22,455 bases of DNA from an uncultured Verrucomicrobia subdivision 3 bacterium (GCA_903861445.1 CAIOUK010000288.1:1-22455); one strand, 5' to 3'. Positions 15,173 to 22,097 are shown, counted from the first letter of the stretch. Numbers and translations are program-made. Notes: a model not told the origin generated them from the sequence alone.

Positions 15173-16156
15173 TTAGTTCCACACCGCCATTTTATCCACA
15201 GCGACAGAATAAGCTCTGGCCTTGGTCTGATACGAACTGCCATACCAAGCTGAAACTAACCGTTGATTCTCGTTTTGCCTAGATTTCCGGTGATCCTGCC
15301 ATTCCGTTACGCCATTAAATGCAGCCCACAGACTACCAGAAACGCCAGCCATTCGATTCCCTTTGCCCTGATCAAAGAAGAATTCACTCCAACTCCGATC
15401 CCTTTGAACCAGCTCCATTTTATCCGGCTCCTTCACTTCTGGGTAAACCGTGGCCAGATATTCACTCAATCTATTCGTATCCATTTTGACCCGACTCATG
15501 GCCTGAAACGTCTCTTCCATCTCGTCAAACCTCGAATTGATGAGGCCGAGCATGTGGTGAGCCTGTTCCAATTTGTTCCTTACGTCAGCATGGTGAACTA
15601 CGCGATAGGCCTGTCCATTACCAAGAGCAATGGTCAGCGTATTTTGGCAGACGACTCTAACTGGCGTGAACTTGATTTGAACCGAGCTTTTGCCGTCGTG
15701 TGAATTGCTCAAAAGCAGATATTTTTCAGTGATGTCGTCTCCTGCAACTCTAATATGACCGGGGAGTTTGGCCAGAATCCAAACCCTTTCCCCCAAACCA
15801 AGAGCGCCGGCAGTGTGATAAATTGCCGCATCTTGACCGACAATGGGATCGAAGAACTTGAACGCATCACGGTTTTGAAGAGGCGTGTAATCCTTGCCCA
15901 CCACTCCAAGAACAGGGTCGGTTTTCTGAACGAGATTGCTGGTTTTACGGACAACAGCGAACTTGTCAGGAACCGGGATGTGTTTCGAGCCAGCAGTCAA
16001 CGGGAGCTTGATTACGGGCCAATCAAGTTGAGCAGCTTGGATTGCTTCTTGGGCCGTAGCAGGTTGATTGAGTTTAGTGCCGAGTCCATGCCAGGGAACT
16101 TCGTTGATATAAAACATCGAAGCCTGACCATTTTGAACGAGTAGATTGTGTGCCAT
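15173..16156 (-). CDS. DUF932 phage/plasmid-like protein
   Basis: 327 residues from the ATG at 16156, preceded by AGAAAGGAAAATCAAT; an upstream in-frame start at 16195 would run through a hairpin and adds nothing conserved. The N terminus (MAHNLLVQNGQASMFYINEVPWHGLGTKL) is the hallmark of the DUF932 / phage-plasmid TIGR03299 family, which occurs widely on plasmids and phages and whose function is not known. Further family-like blocks are YTPLQNRDAFKFFDPIV, GERVWILAKLPG, LSNSHDGKSSVQIKFTPVRV and VCQNTLTIAL. The length is normal for the family and no lesion is visible. Its presence is the best single hint that the minus-strand cluster belongs to a mobile element. Confidence 0.9.
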   Translation of the reverse strand: MAHNLLVQNGQASMFYINEVPWHGLGTKLNQPATAQEAIQAAQLDWPVIKLPLTAGSKHIPVPDKFAVVRKTSNLVQKTDPVLGVVGKDYTPLQNRDAFKFFDPIVGQDAAIYHTAGALGLGERVWILAKLPGHIRVAGDDITEKYLLLSNSHDGKSSVQIKFTPVRVVCQNTLTIALGNGQAYRVVHHADVRNKLEQAHHMLGLINSRFDEMEETFQAMSRVKMDTNRLSEYLATVYPEVKEPDKMELVQRDRSWSEFFFDQGKGNRMAGVSGSLWAAFNGVTEWQDHRKSRQNENQRLVSAWYGSSYQTKARAYSVAVDKMAVWN

Positions 16157-16178
16157 ATTGATTTTCCTTTCTGAAATG

Positions 16179-16210
16179 AAAAAGGCGCAGAGCAATTAAG
16201 CCCTGCGCCT
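16179..16210 (-). terminator. Terminator-like hairpin upstream of DUF932 gene
   Basis: AGGCGCAG (16183-16190) pairs with CTGCGCCT (16203-16210); after one mismatch, GC/GC continues the stem around an AATTAA loop. On the minus strand a run of T follows (16179-16182, plus the T closing the stem). The SD of the DUF932 gene begins only a few bases beyond, leaving no room for a promoter, so it may act as an attenuator or partial terminator. Confidence 0.55.
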
Positions 16211-16230
16211 AGTTCAAAGGTTGTTGTTGT

Positions 16231-17010
16231 TTACGGTTTCTTGACGACTTGCTGGATGAGCTTGGCGAGTTCTGCGGTTTGTGGCGTCAGTTGATGTTGC
16301 CCAGCCAATTCCAGTTGCTCGAAGTTGCTGTAGTTTGTGATGGGCGAAACTACACCATCACCCAGCACATCCTTCAATTGACCGGCGAAGGCAGCAATCA
16401 TTCCATTCCAGGATTCGATTTCCGGCACCAACGCCTTCACATCGCGGTTATCCCAGAACTTGCCTTCGTCATAGGCTTCTTCAAGACAGCCCAGTTCTTT
16501 GGCCTTGTCGAGCATAGCCACGACGAGTAGATGACAGCGCAGGAAGTTTTCAATGCCACCACACGCCGGATCTGATGCGTATTGAGTTTTGCAGAAGCTC
16601 GACCAACGCCAGCCAGAGAACTTCGTCCTGATCTGTTTACCACGATGTTCGATGGTGGCTGGGAAAAGGCAGAAACCAAAGTTCGCAGCCTCGCATCCTT
16701 CACCGGGCCAAGTATCAAACGCAATGACACGATGAGGTTGGACGGTGATGTAGGAGTCGCCCATTTCACCGTTGCCCATTGCGTGAGTGTTCTTGACCCG
16801 AACGTGCCGGCTGCTTTGACAAACGAGCCAGCGTAACGAATCATTTTTAGCGCGTTTATCGAAGTCGCATTCATCGCCTTTCAGATCCACGATATTGCCC
16901 ACTTCCTTAAACGGCAGGTCTTGAGCGGCTGAATGTAGTTGTTCGACGAGTTTGCGGGCTTTGGCTTCGGTGCCTTTCGCCCTTAATTTGTAATGAATGG
17001 TTAAACCCAT
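16231..17010 (-). CDS. Uncharacterised protein, paralogue of 14575-15096
   Basis: 259 residues, soluble, no recognised enzyme motif. It shares with the protein at 14575-15096 the MGL start, a helix rich in Lys/Glu after it, the FGF-x-x-(Y/F)PAT block and a following Trp-rich stretch (GWRWSSFCKTQYASDP). It is longer at the C terminus, with a helical end (TAELAKLIQQVVKK). Several Cys are scattered but do not form clear CxxC pairs. The SD is excellent: GAAAGGAG a few bases before the ATG at 17010. It lies 17 bases after the previous gene's stop in a run of small unknown genes typical of plasmid accessory modules. Confidence 0.75.
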   Translation of the reverse strand: MGLTIHYKLRAKGTEAKARKLVEQLHSAAQDLPFKEVGNIVDLKGDECDFDKRAKNDSLRWLVCQSSRHVRVKNTHAMGNGEMGDSYITVQPHRVIAFDTWPGEGCEAANFGFCLFPATIEHRGKQIRTKFSGWRWSSFCKTQYASDPACGGIENFLRCHLLVVAMLDKAKELGCLEEAYDEGKFWDNRDVKALVPEIESWNGMIAAFAGQLKDVLGDGVVSPITNYSNFEQLELAGQHQLTPQTAELAKLIQQVVKKP

Positions 17011-17027
17011 GTAATTCTCCTTTCAGG

Positions 17028-17516
17028 TTAATGTTTGCAGGGCTGGTTTTCCACCAAATCATCGTCGGCATGAATTCCGCAATGATGACAGAGGTGGGTG
17101 GTTGGGCTGAACCGATGTTTGTGAGGTTCCTTTTGACGGAGCTTCTTAATAATCCTGTTCGCCCTTTGTTCAATCTGGATGAATTGTCGGATATTGCGAA
17201 GGCTGAGTTTGGAGGGCTCGGACTTTTTATAATCCCAGGCCACCACAAAACCGTCACTGGATGCGGCAACTTCAGCGAATTCTTTTCCATCACACGCCAT
17301 ACTGTGCGGCCCGTAATTGTCGCCAGCACTGTGATTGCCGGTGTAAGGAATGTTGGTTGGCATCTTGTCGCAGTGACCGTAGTTGGCTTCCGAATCCACC
17401 ATTTCGACAACCAGACTTTCCGATGATGATTCATATTCCAACTCAAAGCCCAGTTCTTCAAACCGAGCCTTGTCTTCCCGGCGACAAGTGACCGACATAT
17501 AGCAGCGATCTCCCAT
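17028..17516 (-). CDS. Uncharacterised protein with C-terminal Cys/His zinc-ribbon-like motif
   Basis: 162 residues. The N terminus MGDRCYMSVTCRREDKARFEELGFELEY resembles the start of small ferredoxin-fold plasmid proteins (compare the MPNWC start of the protein at 21636-22079), though this likeness is weak. A Lys/Arg-rich helix follows (IQIEQRANRIIKKLRQKEPHK), and the end holds HRFSPTTHLCHHCGIHADD...PCKH, with CxxC and several His that could bind one zinc. The basic helix plus zinc site would fit nucleic-acid binding, but this is inference. SD GAAAGGAA precedes the ATG at 17516. Function unknown. Confidence 0.72.
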   Translation of the reverse strand: MGDRCYMSVTCRREDKARFEELGFELEYESSSESLVVEMVDSEANYGHCDKMPTNIPYTGNHSAGDNYGPHSMACDGKEFAEVAASSDGFVVAWDYKKSEPSKLSLRNIRQFIQIEQRANRIIKKLRQKEPHKHRFSPTTHLCHHCGIHADDDLVENQPCKH

Positions 17517-17530
17517 AGTTTTCCTTTCTA

Positions 17531-17944
17531 TTACGTCGTCTTGGAGCGAATCCAGTCTGACGTATTCATGGTTTCAATTTCGTCTTTGGTTATGACTGCC
17601 GCTCCACCACCAAATGCGTCAGCGTGGGGTCGGGTGCAATCGTGGCTCCATTCAAATGTCACGAATGGCGCGGTATCGAATTTCTGGAGCAGGTGTTGAA
17701 CGAAGGCACAGGCAGCGTCAATTCCGCCAGAGCTGCTATGAATCCAAATGCCTTCCTCCGACCCCTCCAACTCAAACGTCCAATCTTCCATCACGTCTTT
17801 CAGGGACTCAGGGAAATTAGCCGGTAGTGGAGTGTCTTCGTTGCGGTGAGTGCTGGCGATATGCGAGAGATTGAGTGCGTATTGCTTTTGTGCATCGTCT
17901 TTGAGGGGAACGATAAAACTTAGGTTAGTAAAATAATCGGCCAT
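17531..17944 (-). CDS. Uncharacterised plasmid-type small protein
   Basis: 137 residues, acidic, soluble. It begins MADYFTNLSFIVPLKDDAQK. The second half has a GIWIHSSSGGIDAACAFVQH segment and then VTFEWSHDCTRPHADAFGGG. This alternation of strands and a helix, with aromatic residues opposite a Gly-rich turn, recalls the C-terminal half of the YubB-like protein at 21636-22079 (HFSTAWAPAVEFIENV...), but the similarity is too weak to assert homology. SD GAAAGGAA lies just before the ATG at 17944. It is nine bases downstream of the 51-residue membrane protein gene and 15 bases upstream of the next gene, so it is clearly in the same operon. Function unknown. Confidence 0.7.
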   Translation of the reverse strand: MADYFTNLSFIVPLKDDAQKQYALNLSHIASTHRNEDTPLPANFPESLKDVMEDWTFELEGSEEGIWIHSSSGGIDAACAFVQHLLQKFDTAPFVTFEWSHDCTRPHADAFGGGAAVITKDEIETMNTSDWIRSKTT

Positions 17945-17952
17945 AATTCCTT

Positions 17953-18108
17953 TCAGTGTTTGTGTTTTTGATATTCTTGATAGACGCGAAATACCACCAA
18001 ACCAATCACGCCCCAGGTCAGCATCGGAATGAAAACTCCGATGATGTGGTAGCCGATGACGATAGCGATGGCATATCCAATGGCTTTGTTGAGTTGCTGT
18101 TCATCCAT
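17953..18108 (-). CDS. 51-residue single-pass membrane protein
   Basis: A short gene with a good SD (GAAAGGAACCCA before the ATG at 18108) tightly packed against its downstream neighbour. The translation begins MDEQQLNKAIGYAIAIVIGY and continues with an unbroken hydrophobic stretch (HIIGVFIPMLTWGVIGLVVF), ending in a charged tail (RVYQEYQKHKH). It could form one long or two short membrane helices; the positive tail predicts a cytoplasmic C terminus. Nothing identifies a function. Small membrane proteins of this sort are common on phages and plasmids. Confidence 0.6.
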   Translation of the reverse strand: MDEQQLNKAIGYAIAIVIGYHIIGVFIPMLTWGVIGLVVFRVYQEYQKHKH

Positions 18109-18124
18109 TGGGTTCCTTTCAGAT

Positions 18125-18160
18125 AAAAGCGCCGGACATCAGTTAAGACATCCGGCGCTT
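18125..18160 (-). terminator. Terminator-like hairpin after the sliding-clamp gene
   Basis: Perfect 10-bp inverted repeat AAGCGCCGGA (18127-18136) and TCCGGCGCTT (18151-18160) with a 14-base loop. On the minus strand the stem runs into TTTT then ATC, followed directly by GAAAGGA, the SD of the 51-residue protein gene. It could stop most clamp transcripts or act as a stabilising 3' hairpin. Confidence 0.6.
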
Positions 18161-18178
18161 AGGGTTGGGGGTTGATTA

Positions 18179-19645
18179 CTAGAGCGATACGGCCTGCAGC
18201 TTCTTGAGAACGGCACGAGCGGTTTCAACTTCCTTCTCATTAGCCCGTTTCTCTCGTTCAGCCAATTTCACGGCATCAGTCAGACCCGTCAGATCGCGAA
18301 CCAGATTTTTAGCTGATTCCTTGACCTGTTCGATTTGGTCGAGCAGTGAAGGTTCGGCGGGTTTGGGGGCTTCGGCAGTTTTAGGTGTTTCTTTGGGCAT
18401 GGTTGATTCCTTTTCTTCCGTCTTAGGTTTGGCTTCAGGAGTGGGCGGAACACTGGCTGAAGTTGAGGGTTGAGGCTTGGTTTCAGGTTGGGGTTTGGGC
18501 TTCTCGACGGGTGGACCATTTGGACGCACCGGCATGATGACCATTTTCTTGCCGTCTTTGCTGGCAACCATCGGGCTCAGCTCATCTTGAATCGCCAGTT
18601 CGTTGAGACCGAACTTGAGCGGCGGCAACAGATAATCACGGTTGAGCGTGATTTCCTTGAACTTGCCGACGATGCTGACATCCGAAATGGCAATCTTGGT
18701 CCACTCCTTGTCTTCTTTGCCACGTCCAGCAACCCAGAGGCAGTTGTGACCGGTGCTGAGTTTGACCGTGTTGTTGACGTCATCTTGTCCGGGCAGGTTC
18801 GGAATGACTTTAAGCATCTGTTCGATAGCCGTGTCACTCAGCTTCACCAGTGTCCAAGAACCGTTGACTGTCGGCACCACCTGCTTCCAGTTCGGATACT
18901 CGCCTTCAATCTCGCGGGTAATGAACTGCCACTGCTTATTTTGTAGGCTGATTTGCTTCACATCCGAGGGCTTTTTGCCAGGCTGCACCGCTAGACTGCA
19001 CGGTTCGCCATCCAGCAGACTTGAACCGTTAATGAATTTGCTGTCGGGAATGATGACGGCTTCCTTCAACGGAAAGCTGAAGCTGTTGGCCGCATATAAA
19101 CACCGGCCGTTGGTGCCGACAACGTAATGCGCTTTTTCATCACGGGCATCGAGACAAGCACCCCGCAGCACATGACGGCTGGTGTCTTCACTGCAACACT
19201 GCATCGCCTGTTTCAACGATTCACCAAAACTGTCTGGCAAAGGCGTTGAAGGAGCAGTGATAGCAGGAACGATAGGCCATTCACCGATAGGCAATGTGTT
19301 CACCGGCTGCTGAACTGGACTGCCGCCAATGTAATAACGTAGCTTGGTGGTCTTGCCGTCACAGAGCAGAGCAACGTCGTCTTTGCTGGTGCTGCACTTG
19401 AACGCTTTGTTGAGTTGTTCCAATGGCACCAGCACATCCACTACCTCACCTTGCTGGGTGTTGTTGAGCGTGAAGGTAGCGGTAGCATCCAGATCAGTGC
19501 CTTGCAGCTGAACCAGACCATCGGTTTTACGAGTGATGCGGACATGGCTCAACACAGGCAAGGTAGTTTTCTTGCCCACGAGTTTGTTGAGACCGCCAAG
19601 TGCCTGTTTAAGCTCTGACACGGGGAGCAGTATTTCGGTATTCAT
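18179..19645 (-). CDS. DnaN-like sliding clamp with proline-rich C-terminal extension
   Basis: 488 residues against about 370 for ordinary DNA polymerase III beta clamps. Residues 1 to about 372 follow the three-domain clamp plan: LPVLSHVRI and DLDATATF in domain 1, SEDTSRHVLRGACLD and VGTNGRCLYA in domain 2, EGEYPNWKQVVP at the domain 2/3 junction, LNRDYLLPPLKFG in domain 3 and the end SPMVASKDG...MVIMPVR. The clamp tethers polymerases to DNA. After it comes a Pro/Lys/Glu-rich linker (about 375-440) and a helical, possibly coiled-coil tail (LLDQIEQVKESAKNL to the end), not found in housekeeping DnaN. An in-frame ATG at 18400 with its own SD could yield that tail alone. SD GAAAGG precedes the ATG at 19645. 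A clamp next to a DNA ligase suggests an element-encoded replication or repair set; this is probably a second clamp besides the host's. Confidence 0.85.
   Translation of the reverse strand: MNTEILLPVSELKQALGGLNKLVGKKTTLPVLSHVRITRKTDGLVQLQGTDLDATATFTLNNTQQGEVVDVLVPLEQLNKAFKCSTSKDDVALLCDGKTTKLRYYIGGSPVQQPVNTLPIGEWPIVPAITAPSTPLPDSFGESLKQAMQCCSEDTSRHVLRGACLDARDEKAHYVVGTNGRCLYAANSFSFPLKEAVIIPDSKFINGSSLLDGEPCSLAVQPGKKPSDVKQISLQNKQWQFITREIEGEYPNWKQVVPTVNGSWTLVKLSDTAIEQMLKVIPNLPGQDDVNNTVKLSTGHNCLWVAGRGKEDKEWTKIAISDVSIVGKFKEITLNRDYLLPPLKFGLNELAIQDELSPMVASKDGKKMVIMPVRPNGPPVEKPKPQPETKPQPSTSASVPPTPEAKPKTEEKESTMPKETPKTAEAPKPAEPSLLDQIEQVKESAKNLVRDLTGLTDAVKLAEREKRANEKEVETARAVLKKLQAVSL
18398..18414 (-). promoter_or_regulatory. 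Possible internal RBS and start for the clamp tail
   Basis: On the minus strand AAAAGGAA (18414-18407) lies six bases before an in-frame ATG (18400-18398). This would start a 73-residue protein (MPKETPKTAEAPKPAEPSLL...) made of the end of the Pro-rich linker and the helical tail. The SD matches the type used throughout this gene cluster. The same bases also encode a Lys/Glu-rich stretch, where A/G-rich sequence arises easily by chance. Confidence 0.3.
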
Positions 19646-19673
19646 TTTGATTTTGCCTTTCGTTAATGGTGAA

Positions 19674-19706
19674 GGCCGGCCACACGTTTTGAGCGCATGA
19701 CCGGCC
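19674..19706 (-). promoter_or_regulatory. Intergenic hairpin upstream of the sliding-clamp gene
   Basis: GGCCGGCCA (19674-19682) pairs with TGACCGGCC (19698-19706) with one G-U wobble on the minus-strand RNA and a 15-base loop. No T-run follows; the next element is the SD (GAAAGG) of the clamp gene. Likely an mRNA structure between two cistrons rather than a classical terminator. Confidence 0.45.
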
Positions 19707-19719
19707 AGTTGGAGGAACC

Positions 19720-19736
19720 CTCGCCAAATTGGCGAG
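19720..19736 (-). promoter_or_regulatory. Short perfect hairpin just after the ligase stop codon
   Basis: CTCGCCAA and TTGGCGAG are perfect 8-bp arms around a single central base, starting three bases after the ligase stop. The tiny loop means the innermost pairs must open in RNA. As a palindrome it could instead be a protein-binding site. It sits 14 bases from the larger hairpin at 19674-19706, giving a tandem pair between ligase and clamp genes. Confidence 0.4.
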
Positions 19737-19739
19737 AGA

Positions 19740-20822
19740 TTATTCTTCGTCGTTGTCGGTTGGTTTGAACTTGAGTTGCGAGGTCAGGCATTCGGTGTCA
19801 TCCACATCATCCCGAACGCCGAGATAAACGGGCTGGAACAACACGCCGCTCTCAGGGAAGCAGTAGAGATAGCGGATTTCACAAACCTGACCGGTTGCGG
19901 GGATTTTGTGATTAGCCGGAATCGTGACGTTGCCGCACGAAACCCAGCCATCTTTGCCAATCAACTGCAATTCGACGCTTCGCTTCGCATTGATCTTGGC
20001 GACGACAGCACTCAAGGTAGCGACGAACTTGTGCGTGAGCTGATTGCCGCCACTGTTGGGTCGGCCAGGTGTGTAGGCTGACCACACTTGCTTGAACACG
20101 ATACCTTCGCGTTTACCGGCCTTGAGCTGATTTAACAACGCCAGCTTCTGTGCCGAGGTAAAGGCCGTTTCGACGAGCTTGATTGTGCGCTGCTGAACCG
20201 AGAAGAGCAGATTCATCAGAGCGGCCAGACGTTCGCGATAGGGCCAGCTACGAATGTCCACGCCGTCCAGTTCAAGCAAATCAAAGGCAAACAAGTTGTC
20301 CCCGATGCTCTCACCGTCAATGGTCACGTCGGCATCAAACGCTTTCACCACATCGAACAAGGGAAGCGCCAGACCCACCGTATTGCCTTTTTTGTTGATA
20401 CCGGTGATGTCCTGACCACGTTTACGAATGAGCAGACGCCGGCCATCCTGCTTTTCCTGCATACACCAGTTGTCGTCCTGGATGAGCCGGAGCACCTGTT
20501 CTTCGTCGATGCTGTTGAGAAGCTGAGGAAGAATGCCGGATGGTTGCTGGTCACTGTGCTTGTATGGCGCTGCATCTTGGCCTTCGGCGTAGCCTTTGGC
20601 CTTCTTTTCCTTCACGAGCTTGTCGAAGGTTCGTCGGGCGCTGTCGTAATCCACCGGCACATTGGTTTTGGTGCCAGTGTTCAATGTTCCACCCCGCCGA
20701 CCATAGGCGAAGTTGACGACAAAGCGTTCACCAGCAGTTTCGATCTGGCACTGGTAAACTTTGTCTGAGCTGCCTTCTTTATAGTAGAGCGTTGTGGTTG
20801 GGAGTTCTGTGAGTGTTTGCAT
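19740..20822 (-). CDS. WGR-domain ATP-dependent DNA ligase
   Basis: 360 residues. Residues 1 to about 80 form a WGR domain (YYKEGSSDKVYQCQIE, FAYGRRGGTLNTGT, then a basic helix KLVKEKKAKGY), a nucleic-acid-binding module. The rest is a nucleotidyltransferase: motif I EKQDGRR with the adenylated Lys124 (KxDGxR at 124-129), a GES block, motif III FAFDLLELDG, motif IV REGIVFK, a motif-V-like HKFVATLSAVV, and an OB-like C-terminal part ending near GNVTIPANHK and VCEIRYLY. It should seal nicks using ATP, whereas the housekeeping bacterial ligase uses NAD. Motif V shows only one Lys, less than the usual KxK, so activity is likely but not certain. SD AAAAGGAA precedes the ATG at 20822. The adjacent clamp gene suggests joint work in DNA replication or repair. 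Confidence 0.88.
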   Translation of the reverse strand: MQTLTELPTTTLYYKEGSSDKVYQCQIETAGERFVVNFAYGRRGGTLNTGTKTNVPVDYDSARRTFDKLVKEKKAKGYAEGQDAAPYKHSDQQPSGILPQLLNSIDEEQVLRLIQDDNWCMQEKQDGRRLLIRKRGQDITGINKKGNTVGLALPLFDVVKAFDADVTIDGESIGDNLFAFDLLELDGVDIRSWPYRERLAALMNLLFSVQQRTIKLVETAFTSAQKLALLNQLKAGKREGIVFKQVWSAYTPGRPNSGGNQLTHKFVATLSAVVAKINAKRSVELQLIGKDGWVSCGNVTIPANHKIPATGQVCEIRYLYCFPESGVLFQPVYLGVRDDVDDTECLTSQLKFKPTDNDEE

Positions 20823-20843
20823 GTTTTTCCTTTTGTTTGTTGG

Positions 20844-21140
20844 TTAATCGTCGCATTGACAGTGTTTTTCACGGTAGTCGTCGTGGCAGCATTCACACCG
20901 CACCCGGATATTCTCCGGTGTGGGTTTTGTATCTTTGGGAACGCTGACGATGAACAGATCTTGGATTCGATGGATGACGTCGTGGCCAGTGATGATGTCG
21001 CCACAATCTATGCAGCGAAATTGCATCTCTGGTTTGACGCCTTGCGGTCCGAGGATAGATGCCATTGGATTTAGCTGATGCTGGTGGCCATGGTTGTCAT
21101 GCCAGCGGCCAGCATCAGAGATTTGAAGCCGGAAGCTCAT
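20844..21140 (-). CDS. Small Cys/His-rich putative zinc protein
   Basis: 98 residues from the ATG at 21140 (MSFRLQISDAGRWHDNHGHQ); a GTG at 21194 would extend it by 18 residues into the RadC gene but has no SD. It has a His-rich N terminus, a pair FRCIDCGD with a following HDV-x-H, and a C-terminal RCECCHDDYREKHCQCDD, so two CxxC-type knuckles that could coordinate zinc. No family is recognised. The start codon lies in the loop of a strong hairpin (21128-21152) whose arm includes the GGAAG that would act as SD, hinting at translational control. It lies between short RadC (37 bases away) and the ligase (21 bases away). Confidence 0.65.
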   Translation of the reverse strand: MSFRLQISDAGRWHDNHGHQHQLNPMASILGPQGVKPEMQFRCIDCGDIITGHDVIHRIQDLFIVSVPKDTKPTPENIRVRCECCHDDYREKHCQCDD

Positions 21141-21152
21141 TGCGCTTCCGGC
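21128..21152 (-). promoter_or_regulatory. Hairpin enclosing the start codon of the Cys/His-rich gene
   Basis: GCCGGAAGC (21128-21136) and GCTTCCGGC (21144-21152) form a perfect 9-bp stem with a 7-base loop, TCATTGC on the plus strand, whose complement contains the ATG (21140-21138). The minus-strand 5' arm carries GGAAG, the only SD-like sequence, so folding would hide it. Ribosomes finishing radC could open it. If the GTG at 21194 were used instead, the hairpin would be inside the coding region. Confidence 0.4.
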
Positions 21153-21177
21153 AGTGGTGAGGATGAGGGCAATGACC

Positions 21178-21633
21178 TCAGTAGAAATAACCACTCTGCC
21201 GGAGTGATGTGAACCGATCTGAACCGCCGAGGATGATGTGGTCGATGATTTCGATCTTGAGCAGCTGACCGGCCCTGATCAAATCTCGTGTCACTTTGAT
21301 GTCAGCATCACTAGCGGCCGGATCTAGCGAGGGGTGGTTGTGTGCCAGTATCAGGCTGGCTGCTGAAACCGTGATGGCTGGCCGGAATACATGCAGGGGT
21401 GAAACGGGACAGGTATCCAAACTTCCCAGAGCTACGAGGTTGTGTCCCATGATGCGTTTTCTGGTATTTAGCAGAAACACCACAAACGCTTCCTTCATCG
21501 GATCAAACCACGGAGCCTGCGGGATATTGTTGCGCCAGTATGTGACGGCTTGTTCTGGCGTATCCACAATTTCAGCACCTACGCATTCTCTGACACACAC
21601 GACCTTGATTTCTTGAGGGGCGTAACTTTTCAT
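21178..21633 (-). CDS. Short RadC-family JAB/MPN domain protein
   Basis: 151 residues, consisting of the MPN/JAB1 domain without the N-terminal helix-hairpin-helix part of chromosomal RadC (about 220 residues), as is usual on plasmids and phages. The JAMM metal site is visible: LILAHNHPSLDPAASDAD (HxH then S and D), with FVVFLLNTRKRIMG and VFRPAITVSAASL before it and DHIILGG near the end. RadC proteins were once linked to DNA repair, but their molecular role remains unsettled; some are thought to have metal-dependent nuclease activity. The gene starts two bases after the stop of the YubB-like gene and lacks its own GAAAGGA SD, so it probably depends on translational coupling. Confidence 0.92.
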   Translation of the reverse strand: MKSYAPQEIKVVCVRECVGAEIVDTPEQAVTYWRNNIPQAPWFDPMKEAFVVFLLNTRKRIMGHNLVALGSLDTCPVSPLHVFRPAITVSAASLILAHNHPSLDPAASDADIKVTRDLIRAGQLLKIEIIDHIILGGSDRFTSLRQSGYFY

Positions 21634-21635
21634 AG

Positions 21636-22079
21636 TCAGTATTCAATCCTGTGGTTCTCGAAGTGCTCGCCCTGTCCTTTGCAGATGCCTTTGAAACACA
21701 TGCCTGATTCGTCGTAATCGAGCAGGAATGTCAACGTCGGCCACTGTTTACGGACGTTCTCTATGAATTCGACTGCCGGAGCCCAAGCCGTGCTGAAGTG
21801 ATAGCAAATGCAATCATCGCCTTCATCCACGACATCTACATCACCAGCACCCCAACGAGCACCCCAGTTCTTTACCTCCCAATCATAGCCGGCGTTCACA
21901 TAGCCCAACTTTAAGATATGGTCGGGAACGGGAACGAGGGAATGGAAGTTGAGCGGTGAGGGTTTTTCATCTTTGGCTGGTTTATCCCAAGGTGAATATC
22001 CAACTGCTTGCGGTTTAAACTTGGCAATGTCTTCAGTTGGTCCAGACACGCTCAATTCGTTATGACACCAATTTGGCAT
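21636..22079 (-). CDS. YubB-like (DUF1281-type) plasmid protein
   Basis: 147 residues from the ATG at 22079; the frame is open further upstream to 22184 but that part passes through a terminator-like hairpin and lacks the family start. The N terminus MPNWCHNELSVSGPTEDIAKF is the hallmark of the YubB/DUF1281 family of conjugative plasmids, followed by FHSLVPVP, WGARWGAGDVDV, YHFSTAWAPAVEFI and a CFKGICKGQGEHF end. These proteins have a ferredoxin-like fold and unknown function; they usually lie in plasmid leading regions or accessory modules. SD GAAAGGAAAC precedes the start. It forms a pair with the following radC gene (two-base gap). Confidence 0.85.
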   Translation of the reverse strand: MPNWCHNELSVSGPTEDIAKFKPQAVGYSPWDKPAKDEKPSPLNFHSLVPVPDHILKLGYVNAGYDWEVKNWGARWGAGDVDVVDEGDDCICYHFSTAWAPAVEFIENVRKQWPTLTFLLDYDESGMCFKGICKGQGEHFENHRIEY

Positions 22080-22097
22080 ATTGTTTCCTTTCAAAAT

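Noticed and set aside
19740..19790. Clamp-binding-like SQLKF near the end of the ligase
   Set aside because: It lacks the LF/FF end of the consensus, so it is too weak to claim.
21141..21194. GTG start extending the Cys/His-rich protein by 18 residues
   Set aside because: No SD, overlap with the end of radC, and the added residues look like read-through of the intergenic region.
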